Assembly: GCF_003663825.1 (NCBI RefSeq)
Contig: NZ_RCCC01000001.1
Location: 4,038,501 to 4,102,500 of the forward strand
Length of the DNA stretch: 64,000 bases
Reading direction: 5' to 3'
From: Acidovorax sp. 106
GTDB taxonomy: Bacteria > Pseudomonadota > Gammaproteobacteria > Burkholderiales > Burkholderiaceae_C
The notes beneath the pieces were generated by a model. It saw only the letters and a program-made list of their open reading frames with translations. It was not told the origin of the DNA and searched no databases. Positions 36,901-44,308 of this stretch are shown piece by piece (the first letter of the stretch is position 1; every line of letters begins with the position of its first letter). Position numbers and translations under genes: made by a program.

Positions 36901-37872
36901 TCACTTGACGTCGCGAATCTTGTCGAGCGCGGCTTTGCCAAACTGCTTTTCAAACTCGGCGTTCACTGGTGCCAGGGCTGCGACAAACTTGGCTTTGTCA
37001 ACGTTGTCGATCACCGTCATGCCCTTGGCGCGCAGGTCGGCCACGCCCTTGGCATCGTCTTCATCCACGCGGGCGCGGTTGGCCTTGGCACCTTCCTTGG
37101 CTGCGTCAAGGAAGGCTTGCTTGTCAGCCGCCGACAGTTTGTCGAACGACGCCTTGTTCATCACGAAGATGGCGGGCGAGTAAACGTGGCCGGTCAGGGA
37201 CAGGTGCTTTTGCACTTGGTCGAACTTGGCCGAGATGATGACCGACAGCGGGTTTTCCTGCCCGTCCACGGTGCCCTGTTGCAGGGCTGTGAACACCTCA
37301 GGGAAGGCCATGGGCGTGGTGATGATGCCAAACCCCTTGTACGCGGCAATGTGCACCGGGTTTTCCATCGTGCGCATCTTCAGGCCCTTGAGGTCGCCGG
37401 GCTCTTTCACATCGCGCTTGCTGTTGGTCATGTGGCGAAAGCCGTTTTCGGCCCAGGCCAGTGCCTTGAAGCCCTTGGCATCGAACTTGGCCAGCAGGTC
37501 TTGGCCGATGGGGCCATCGAGCACCGCGCGGGCATGGGCCTTGTCGCGGAACAGGAAGGGCACATCGAGGATCTTGGTCTCTGGCACAAAGTTGGGCACC
37601 GGGCCGCTGGAGCTGAATGCCAGCTCTTGCGTGCCCAGTTGTACGGCTTCAATCGACTCACGCTCACCGCCCAGTGCGCCGTTGTAGAAGGTCTGCACCT
37701 TGTAGCGACCGGCTGTGCGCTTTTCCACTTCTTTGGCAAACGTGTCGATGGCCACGCCCTGGTGCGAGTTCTGGGCCGTAGAGATGCTGATGCGCATGGT
37801 GGTCTGCGCTGCGGCAGTGGCCACAAAGCCGAGCGCAAGGCTCAGTCCAACGACGAGTTTGGTCAATTGCAT
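36901..37872 (-). CDS. TRAP transporter periplasmic binding protein (DctP type)
   Basis: A 323-residue exported solute receptor. It has a signal peptide (ending TAAAQTT) and DctP stretches: YNGALGGERESIEAVQLGTQ, GLKMRTMENPVHIAAYKGFG, PMAFPEVFTALQQGTVDGQE NPL, followed by a C-terminal helix-rich lobe. The conserved Arg in KMRTMENP usually binds the substrate carboxylate. ATG 37872 has AGGAG seven bases upstream. It is first in the TRAP operon. The substrate is not predictable from sequence. Confidence 0.94.
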   Translation of the reverse strand: MQLTKLVVGLSLALGFVATAAAQTTMRISISTAQNSHQGVAIDTFAKEVEKRTAGRYKVQTFYNGALGGERESIEAVQLGTQELAFSSSGPVPNFVPETKILDVPFLFRDKAHARAVLDGPIGQDLLAKFDAKGFKALAWAENGFRHMTNSKRDVKEPGDLKGLKMRTMENPVHIAAYKGFGIITTPMAFPEVFTALQQGTVDGQENPLSVIISAKFDQVQKHLSLTGHVYSPAIFVMNKASFDKLSAADKQAFLDAAKEGAKANRARVDEDDAKGVADLRAKGMTVIDNVDKAKFVAALAPVNAEFEKQFGKAALDKIRDVK

Positions 37873-38230
37873 GGTGTCTCCTGTTGTGCGGCGCGCCCAC
37901 GGTGGCACGCCGATTTGGATTCATTATGTTGGCCTGCTTCCCGCAGGAGCATCGGGGTTTGTGCTGGTAAGTGTGCTTATCAGTCACATGGGCTACAGGC
38001 CGTGTAGGTGTTGTGGGTGGCAGGGTGGGTGGTGCTGGCATTAGATACCCAACATGGCAAGCGCCCCGTGCTGGCGGTAACCAGCCGGGGCCTTGGCAGT
38101 TTGTGCGGCTCCGGTAAGAGCGCCTTGATGGAGCAAGTATGCGGATTGCTTCCTGGTTTTGTTTTCTGTTTTGTCTTTGATTTTTGAGAAATTCAGAAAA
38201 CTCTTCTGAATAGTCGCCTATGGCGGAATA
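37873..38230. other. Divergent intergenic region, TRAP operon / Lrp gene
   Basis: 358 bases with no credible ORF. It contains the promoters for the TRAP operon (minus) and the Lrp regulator (plus), and a perfect dyad at 38191-38211. The middle is moderately GC rich and featureless to the eye. Confidence 0.45.
38191..38211. promoter_or_regulatory. Dyad upstream of the Lrp gene
   Basis: ATTCAGAA-AACTC-TTCTGAAT, perfect 8-bp arms, 19 bases upstream of the Lrp start codon. The size and AT richness suit Lrp/AsnC autoregulation. Confidence 0.6.
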
Positions 38231-38689
38231 ATGCGCAGCATGGACAAGATTGACCGGAAAATTCTCGCGGTGCTGCAGGCTGATGCCCGCGCCAGCTTGC
38301 AAGAGATTGGGCAGGCTGTGGGGCTGAGCCCTTCGCCCTGTTGGGGGCGCATCAAAAAGATGGAAGAGGCGGGTGTGATCCAGGGCTACACGGTGCGCAT
38401 CAACCCGCAGGCGCTAGACCTGGCCGACACGGTGCTGGTGCAGGTCACGCTCGACAGCCATTCCGACAACACGCTGGAGAAGTTTGGCGAAACGCTGGCG
38501 AGTATTCCGGAGGTGATCGAAGCGCACCTGGTATCGGGCGACTACGACTACCTGCTGCGCGTAGTGGTCAAAGACACGCGGGACTATGAGCGCCTGCTGC
38601 GCGAGAAGCTCTACAAGATCAAAGGCATCCGCCACAGCCGTTCGAGCTTTGTGTTGCGCACGCTAAAGAAGGCTGATTTACCGCTGTAG
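38231..38689 (+). CDS. Lrp/AsnC-family transcriptional regulator
   Basis: A 152-residue regulator (149 if it starts at ATG 38240). The N-terminal helix-turn-helix is MDKIDRKILAVLQADARASL followed by QEIGQAVGLSPSPCWGRIKK, and the ligand-binding RAM domain has GDYDYLLRVVVKDTRDYERL. Lrp proteins sense amino acids, so control of the divergent TRAP or the nearby gcv operon is conceivable. Its stop codon TAG lies inside a palindromic repeat copy. Confidence 0.93.
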   Translation: MRSMDKIDRKILAVLQADARASLQEIGQAVGLSPSPCWGRIKKMEEAGVIQGYTVRINPQALDLADTVLVQVTLDSHSDNTLEKFGETLASIPEVIEAHLVSGDYDYLLRVVVKDTRDYERLLREKLYKIKGIRHSRSSFVLRTLKKADLPL

Positions 38690-38727
38690 CGCTTATTCTG
38701 AAAGCGCTGGAAGCTATTGATTTGAGA
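38683..38727. repeat. Palindromic repeat overlapping the Lrp stop
   Basis: CTGTAGCGCTTATTCTGAAA followed by GCGCTGGAAGCTATTGATTT. The arms AGCGCTTA and AAGCGCT are inverted. The Lrp stop codon TAG is part of the left arm. Confidence 0.8.
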
Positions 38728-38783
38728 GCAATGGTTGTTCGTGGCGGTGATTCGCCGCGCCCTGCATCGACATGGCAGGCCCA

Positions 38784-38808
38784 CAAAAAAGGCTCCCGAA
38801 GGAGCCTC
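38784..38808 (-). terminator. Terminator after the ETF-QO gene
   Basis: On the minus strand GGCTCC-TTCG-GGAGCC is followed by TTTTTT, a stem with a stable UUCG tetraloop, about 20 bases past the ETF-QO stop. Confidence 0.92.
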
Positions 38809-38829
38809 GATGTACAGGACGGGTGCGCC

Positions 38830-40530
38830 TTACATGCCCGCGTAGTTGGGGCCGCCACCGCCTTCGGGGGTGACCCACACGATGTTCTGCGTGGGGTCCT
38901 TGATGTCGCAGGTTTTGCAATGCACGCAGTTTTGCGCGTTGATCTGCAGGCGCTGGGCATCGCCGCCCTTGGCGGTGTCGGGCACAAATTCGTACACGCC
39001 TGCGGGGCAATAGCGCGCCTCGGGGCCTGCGTATTTCGCCAGGTTGATGTTGACGGGCACGCTGGCGTCTTTGAGCGTCAAGTGCGCGGGCTGGTTCTCT
39101 TCGTGGTTGGTGTTGCTGATGAACACGCTGGAGAGGCGGTCAAACGTCAGCTTGCCATCGGGCTTGGGGTAGTCGATGGGCTTGCACTCAGCGGCAGGCT
39201 TCAGGTACGCGTGGTCGGGCTTGTCGCGGTGCAGCGTCCAGGGGATGTGGCCGCGCAGCACGAACTGCTCGAACCCGTTCATCAGTGTGGCCGTGGTCAG
39301 GCCGTACTTGAACCAGTTCTTGAAGTTGCGGTCCTTGTTCAGCTCGGTGTGCAGCCAGCTGGCCTCAAACGCCTTGGGGTAGGCGCTCAGCTCGTCGTGC
39401 TGGCGGCCCGCCACGATGGCTTCGTAAGCCGCTTCTGCGGCCAGCATGCCGGTCTTGATAGCGGCATGGCTGCCCTTGATGCGGCCCACGTTCAGGTAGC
39501 CCGCGTTGCAGCCCACCAGCGCACCGCCAGGGAACACCGTCTTGGGCAGCGCGTTGATGCCGCTGGCGTTGATGGCGCGTGCGCCGTATGACAGGCGCTT
39601 GGCGGTGACTTCGCCCTTTTCATTCTCGAAGTAGTAGCGGACGTTGGGGTGCGTCTTCCAGCGCTGGAACTCTTCAAACGGGCTGAGGTAGGGGTTGGTG
39701 TAGCCCAAGCCGGTCACAAAGCCAACAGCGACCTTGTTGCCTTCCAGGTGGTAGAGGAACGCGCCGCCGTAGGTGTCGTTTTCCATGGGCCAGCCAGCGG
39801 TGTGCATCACAAAGCCGGGCTGGTGGCGCTTGGGGTCGATCTCCCACAGTTCCTTGATGCCGATGCCAAAGCTTTGTGGGTCGCGACCTTCGTCGAGGTG
39901 GAAGCGCGCAATCAACTGCTTACCCAGGTGGCCGCGTGCGCCTTCGGCAAACACGGTGTACTTGCCCAGCAGTTCCATGCCCAGCTGGAAGTTGTCGGTG
40001 GGCTCGCCTTCTTTGCCAATGCCCAGGTTGCCCGTGGCCACGCCGCGCACGGAGCCATCGTCGTTGTACAGCACCTCTGCCGCTGTGAAGCCAGGGAAGA
40101 TTTCCACACCCAGGGCCTCGGCCTGCTCGGCCAGCCACTTGGTGACGGCGCCCAGGCTCACGATGTAGTTGCCGTGGTTGTGCGCAAAGGGGGGCAGCAG
40201 CGGGTTGGGCACCCGAAAGCCCGATTTTTTGCTCAGGAAGATGTAGGCGTCATCGGTGACGGGCTGGTTCAGCGGTGCGCCCTTGGCCTTCCAGTCGGGG
40301 ATCAGCTCGGTCAGGGCTTTGGGGTCCATGATGGCGCCCGAGAGAATGTGCGCGCCAGGCTCAGAGCCTTTTTCCAGCACTACCACCGAGACGTCTTGGC
40401 CCTTTTCAGCGGCCAGTTGCTTGAGCCGGATGGCGGTGGACAGGCCGCCTGGGCCGCCGCCCACAACGACCACGTCGTACTCCATGGATTCGCGGGGACC
40501 GTACTGGGTCAATATTTCTTCGTTCGTCAT
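38830..40530 (-). CDS. Electron transfer flavoprotein-ubiquinone oxidoreductase
   Basis: A 566-residue membrane-associated flavoprotein that passes electrons from ETF (fatty acid and amino acid oxidation) to ubiquinone. The FAD loop is VVVVGGGPGGLSTAIRLKQL (about 17-36). The 4Fe-4S cluster near the C-terminus uses the cysteines of CPAGVYEF and CVHCKTCDIKDP (about 515-560). ATG 40530 (MTNEEILTQYG) fits the family start. It is divergent from an SDR gene with a TetR-type palindrome between. Confidence 0.97.
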   Translation of the reverse strand: MTNEEILTQYGPRESMEYDVVVVGGGPGGLSTAIRLKQLAAEKGQDVSVVVLEKGSEPGAHILSGAIMDPKALTELIPDWKAKGAPLNQPVTDDAYIFLSKKSGFRVPNPLLPPFAHNHGNYIVSLGAVTKWLAEQAEALGVEIFPGFTAAEVLYNDDGSVRGVATGNLGIGKEGEPTDNFQLGMELLGKYTVFAEGARGHLGKQLIARFHLDEGRDPQSFGIGIKELWEIDPKRHQPGFVMHTAGWPMENDTYGGAFLYHLEGNKVAVGFVTGLGYTNPYLSPFEEFQRWKTHPNVRYYFENEKGEVTAKRLSYGARAINASGINALPKTVFPGGALVGCNAGYLNVGRIKGSHAAIKTGMLAAEAAYEAIVAGRQHDELSAYPKAFEASWLHTELNKDRNFKNWFKYGLTTATLMNGFEQFVLRGHIPWTLHRDKPDHAYLKPAAECKPIDYPKPDGKLTFDRLSSVFISNTNHEENQPAHLTLKDASVPVNINLAKYAGPEARYCPAGVYEFVPDTAKGGDAQRLQINAQNCVHCKTCDIKDPTQNIVWVTPEGGGGPNYAGM

Positions 40531-40609
40531 GAGCGTCTCGTCGGGCGTTTGATAATGGTCTGATTTTCTACAGACAGGAGTGTGAACCACTGTCTGGCTG
40601 GCGACTGAT

Positions 40610-40626
40610 TGTATTCAAGGAATACA
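40610..40626. promoter_or_regulatory. Inverted repeat between ETF-QO and SDR
   Basis: TGTATTC-AAG-GAATACA, 7-bp arms. It lies beside the TetR-type palindrome and could be a second regulator site or part of the divergent promoters. Confidence 0.4.
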
Positions 40627-40633
40627 GACAATC

Positions 40634-40645
40634 GAACGACCGTTC
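40634..40645. promoter_or_regulatory. TetR-type palindrome, GAACGACCGTTC
   Basis: A near-perfect GAACG-AC-CGTTC dyad between the divergent ETF-QO and SDR genes. This type of half-site is known from TetR regulators of fatty-acid and acyl-CoA degradation in betaproteobacteria (FadP-like). No regulator gene is adjacent. Confidence 0.6.
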
Positions 40646-40671
40646 TTTTTTGTGGAAATCGGAGGCTTTCA

Positions 40672-41454
40672 ATGGCATACAGCATCGACTTGTCCGGCCG
40701 CGTGGCCTTTGTCACCGGTGCATCCAGCGGGCTGGGCGCACAGTTTGCCCGCACCCTGGCGCGTGCAGGCGCGGGCGTGGTGCTGGCCAGCCGCCGTATC
40801 GAAAAGCTCAAGGAGCTGCGCGCGCGCATCGAAGGCGAGGGCGGTGATGCCCATGTGGTCGAGCTGGACGTGACCGACCACGACTCCATCAAGTCTGCCG
40901 TGGCGCACGCAGAGACCGAGATGGGCTCTATCGACATCCTGGTCAACAACTCGGGCGTGAGCACGACCCAGCGCATCCAGGACGTGACACCCGAGGACTA
41001 CGACTACGTCTTCGACACCAATGTGAAGGGCGCCTTTTTTGTGGCGCAAGAGGTGGGCAAGCGCATGCTGGCCCGTTCGCGCGGTGCAGCGCCGGGCAGC
41101 TTCACGGGCGGGCGCATCATCAACATTGCATCCATGGCCGGCCTGAAGGTTTTGCCCCAGATCGGCGTGTACTGCATGAGCAAGGCCGCCGTGGTGCACA
41201 TGACGCGCGCCATGGCGATGGAGTGGGGCAAGTTTGGCATCAACGTGAACGCCATTTGCCCCGGCTACATCGACACCGAAATCAACCACCACCACTGGCA
41301 GACCGAACAAGGCCAAAAGCTGGTGAATATGCTGCCGCGCAAGCGTGTGGGCAGCCCCGAAGACCTGGACGCGCTGCTGGTGATGCTGGCCAGCGACCAG
41401 AGCCATTTCATCAACGGCGCGGTGATTGCGGCGGACGACGGCTTTGCGATTTGA
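40672..41454 (+). CDS. Short-chain dehydrogenase/reductase
   Basis: A 260-residue SDR. It has TGASSGLGAQFARTLARAG (about 14-32), NNSGVS at about 94, catalytic Ser in NIASMAG, and YCMSKAAVVHM with the Tyr-Lys pair (about 172). ATG 40672 has GGAGG seven bases upstream. Its position opposite ETF-QO across a TetR-type palindrome suggests a role in acyl-CoA or branched-chain degradation, for example a 3-hydroxyacyl-CoA dehydrogenase-like reaction, but this is inferred. Confidence 0.9.
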   Translation: MAYSIDLSGRVAFVTGASSGLGAQFARTLARAGAGVVLASRRIEKLKELRARIEGEGGDAHVVELDVTDHDSIKSAVAHAETEMGSIDILVNNSGVSTTQRIQDVTPEDYDYVFDTNVKGAFFVAQEVGKRMLARSRGAAPGSFTGGRIINIASMAGLKVLPQIGVYCMSKAAVVHMTRAMAMEWGKFGINVNAICPGYIDTEINHHHWQTEQGQKLVNMLPRKRVGSPEDLDALLVMLASDQSHFINGAVIAADDGFAI

Positions 41455-41468
41455 TTCGGGTGGCAGGG

Positions 41469-41530
41469 TTTTGATGGAAATGCCCTTCTAGCCCTTATCT
41501 GGTAAGTGTGGGTAGCTATCATTTTTGAGT
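41469..41530. repeat. Palindromic repeat copy, degenerate
   Basis: TTTTGATGGAAATGCCCTTC then TAGCCCTTATCTGG and GTGGGTAGCTATCATTTTTG. The ends keep the ATAGCTA/TTTTTGA theme, but the arms are partly lost. It lies between the convergent SDR and FAD monooxygenase genes. Confidence 0.55.
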
Positions 41531-41594
41531 TTTTGACGTGCAGGCGGCCCTGCGCTGAGGCTTTGCCGCTCTCGCTTTCACTGCGGCGCGTTGG

Positions 41595-42905
41595 TCACTC
41601 CAATGCCGCCATCGCCTGAGCCTCGGATTTCAGTCCGCTCAGGAACACCCGTCGCATCACAGCCCCTGGCATCCAGCGCAAGGCCAGATTGCGCAGGTAG
41701 AAGGACACCGGCGTGGCAGGCACAAAGGCGGGGGCGATCTTGCGGCTGCGCCGTTGCAGGCGTTCGATGGTCGGGTGCAGCCTGCGCCTGTGTGCGACCA
41801 GTGCTTGCTCTAGTTGCTCTGCCTTGGGGGCCTGGCCTTTGCCAGTGCTGCGTTCCAGCTCTTGCGCCAACACGCCAGCCGATGCCAGCGCCATGCCCGC
41901 CCCCTGGCCCGAGATGAGCGACAGGCTGTGTGCTGCATCGCCCATCAGCAAGATGCGGCCCCGGTGCCAACTGGGCAAAACCACCAGCGCCAGGTCGTCG
42001 ATGACCAGTTCTGTGCCGGCCTGCACAGCGGCCAGCCCGCTTTGCACCACGGCATGGCTGTGGGCGGTGACTTGGGCCAGCAGAGCATGCCTGCCTTCGA
42101 GGGGGACGGGGCCGTGGACGGGACTGCGCCACACATGCAAGGCGGCAGTGCGCTGGGCGTCGAGGCTGTAATACTCGCTTTGCAGGCCGGGCTCTGCGTA
42201 CGAGACAAAGTCTTCTGTCGGCTGCCAATTCTCGGGAATGTCATAGGCCGCGTAGCGATACCCCAGCGGTCGCAAGCAATCGGCAGAGGGCGCAATGTGC
42301 TGGGCGCGCAGGCTGGAGTGGACACCGTCGGCGGCGATCAGCAAATCGGCTTCGCAACTGCTGCCATCAGATAACAGGACGCTGAGGAGGCCTCCGGCGG
42401 GGTCGTGTTGCAGCCCCTGCACCGAGGTGCCCATGCTGATCTGGACATGGTCGCGTACGGCGTTGTGCAGCACATGTACCAACTGCGTGCGCCGCAGCGT
42501 GATCCAGTCCATCTCGGCCAGCAGTTGGCGGTAGTCCACGCTCAGGATGTCGCGGCCCCGCCGGTCGCGGTAGGTGTGTGTGCCCATGTCGGGGTAAGCG
42601 ACGGCTTTGAGATCGGGCACCAGCCCCATGCGCCGGGCGGTGCCCAGGCCAGGGCCAGACAGTCCCATCATGTGTCCGCCATCGCGCAGGTGGCTGGCGC
42701 GCTCCACGACGTGTACGCGCCAGCCTATGTGGTGGAGCCACCAAGCAGCGGCCAGGCCCGCGATGCCAGCACCTGCGATCAACGCCAAGGGCGCATTGCG
42801 ATGCGCAGGGGTGGGGTCCCGCACTGGTGCGCCCGTGGTGAGGCGGGCTGCTTTGGCTGGGGCAATGGGTTGGGCAATGGATTGGGGTTGTGCCGAGGTC
42901 ATCAT
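41595..42905 (-). CDS. FAD-dependent monooxygenase (PHBH fold)
   Basis: A 436-residue flavoprotein monooxygenase. The Rossmann loop is IAGAGIAGLAAAWWLHHIG (about 43-61), the DG motif ADLLIAADGVHSSLR (about 187-201), and the GD motif GRILLMGDAAHSLSLISGQG AGMAL (about 313-335). It starts ATGATG, overlapping the stop of the upstream permease gene (ATGA), so it is coupled to the siderophore uptake operon. Such enzymes hydroxylate aromatics with NAD(P)H and O2. Here it might modify or break down an imported siderophore, which is inference from context only. Confidence 0.85.
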   Translation of the reverse strand: MMTSAQPQSIAQPIAPAKAARLTTGAPVRDPTPAHRNAPLALIAGAGIAGLAAAWWLHHIGWRVHVVERASHLRDGGHMMGLSGPGLGTARRMGLVPDLKAVAYPDMGTHTYRDRRGRDILSVDYRQLLAEMDWITLRRTQLVHVLHNAVRDHVQISMGTSVQGLQHDPAGGLLSVLLSDGSSCEADLLIAADGVHSSLRAQHIAPSADCLRPLGYRYAAYDIPENWQPTEDFVSYAEPGLQSEYYSLDAQRTAALHVWRSPVHGPVPLEGRHALLAQVTAHSHAVVQSGLAAVQAGTELVIDDLALVVLPSWHRGRILLMGDAAHSLSLISGQGAGMALASAGVLAQELERSTGKGQAPKAEQLEQALVAHRRRLHPTIERLQRRSRKIAPAFVPATPVSFYLRNLALRWMPGAVMRRVFLSGLKSEAQAMAALE

Positions 42906-44308
42906 GGGGAGGTGCTTGGTTTGTCAGAGGAAGTCATGCAAGGTGGCTCGGCAGCGGGGTGGTGTGGCCCCTGCTGCGGGCCTGGGCTGCGCTGGTCCGG
43001 CGTGGCGGCCAGGCCGCCGCGTCGGCGCACCCAGGTTGGCAACGCCAGGGCCAGCGCCCCTAAGGCGGCGGCTGTGGCGAAGCTGTGGGGGTGGCCCGTG
43101 AGTGAGGCCATCCAACCACCCGCTACGCCGCCGACCATGGCCACGGCGGCATCGGTGCATTGCAGCAGGGTGAAGTCCAGCCCCGGCTGGCGCGCACTGG
43201 TCAGGCCCATGAGCCAGGCGTAGCGCGCGACAAAGCCACACGCCATGGCGATCAAAAAGAAGGTAGCTGCCGCCAGCAGCGCAGCGGTGGGTGCTGCTGA
43301 TGCTGCGCAGATGGCGACCAGCAGCAGCGCTGTGGCTTCGATGGCCAGCGCAGCGTGCAAGGCCCGCCACACCCCGGCACGCTGCACCAGCGCCCCTGCG
43401 GCCACGGTGCCTGCCAGCCCTGCGCACAGCCCGCCCACTCCCCAAAACGTTGCCAGCTGGGCCATGCCCACACCGCGGTCGATCAGCCAGGGACCGAGCA
43501 TGCCTGCGCACAGCCGAACCCCCAGGCCCAAGCCCAGCACCAACACCATGCCCGAGCGCATTGCGGTGCTTTGCCAGGCATGGCGCCAGTGGGCGCGGTG
43601 GTGGGTGCTGGCTGCATCGGCTAAATCAGCGACTGGGCGTGGTGGCTCGCGCAGTCGCCACAAGGGCAGTGTGAGGGCGGCTGTCAGCACGCCCATTGTG
43701 CCTATGGCGGCTGCCCAGCCCACCTGTTCAAACAGCAGAACAAAAACGCTGCCGCCCATGGCCATGCCGATGTAGCTGCCGCCCACTTGCGCCACATTGC
43801 CCCAGCCACGTTGGTGCACTGGGAGTTGATCGATGGCAAAGCCGTCGGCTGCGATGTCCACAGTGGCGGTGGCCAGGGCAGCCATGGCCAGCAGTGCTAC
43901 CACGGCGGTCAGCTGGTTATGGCTCCAGCCTGCTGCCTGTGCGCTGCGGGGGGCCAAGGCGCATAGCATGGTCATGCACAGGGTTACCAGCCATTGCCCA
44001 GCCAGAATCAGGGGCCGCGAGCGCCGCTCTGCGCGGCCTGCGGGCAGTCTCCAGCGTTCCACCCAGGGGGCCCACAGGCCTTTGAGCACCCACGGAGCCA
44101 ACACCAAAAAGGCCAGGCCAGTGGTTTGCAAAGACGCCCCTGTGCTGCGCAGCAAGGCCGGCAGAGCCTGCGTGGCCAGCCCCGTGATGAGACTTTGCAC
44201 CGCATAGATACCGAGCAGTGCCGCACACAGTGCGCTGGTGGTGAGGGCCAGTGTGGGTCGCTCTGAGTGTGGATGCACCCGCAAAGCGGTGGTGGACTCA
44301 GTAGTCAT
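42902..44308 (-). CDS. MFS siderophore permease, YbtX/FptX/RhtX-like
   Basis: A 468-residue MFS permease of the single-subunit siderophore transporter kind (FptX, RhtX, YbtX). Typical stretches are LIDRGVGMAQLATFWGVGG, DIAADGFAIDQLPVHQRGWG NVAQVGGSYIGMAMGG, and GPWLIDRGV. ATG 44308 overlaps the receptor gene by 11 bases, and its stop overlaps the monooxygenase start, so all three are translationally linked. It should carry a ferric siderophore across the inner membrane after TonB-dependent import. The last 35 residues are a polar tail. Confidence 0.82.
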   Translation of the reverse strand: MTTESTTALRVHPHSERPTLALTTSALCAALLGIYAVQSLITGLATQALPALLRSTGASLQTTGLAFLVLAPWVLKGLWAPWVERWRLPAGRAERRSRPLILAGQWLVTLCMTMLCALAPRSAQAAGWSHNQLTAVVALLAMAALATATVDIAADGFAIDQLPVHQRGWGNVAQVGGSYIGMAMGGSVFVLLFEQVGWAAAIGTMGVLTAALTLPLWRLREPPRPVADLADAASTHHRAHWRHAWQSTAMRSGMVLVLGLGLGVRLCAGMLGPWLIDRGVGMAQLATFWGVGGLCAGLAGTVAAGALVQRAGVWRALHAALAIEATALLLVAICAASAAPTAALLAAATFFLIAMACGFVARYAWLMGLTSARQPGLDFTLLQCTDAAVAMVGGVAGGWMASLTGHPHSFATAAALGALALALPTWVRRRGGLAATPDQRSPGPQQGPHHPAAEPPCMTSSDKPSTSP

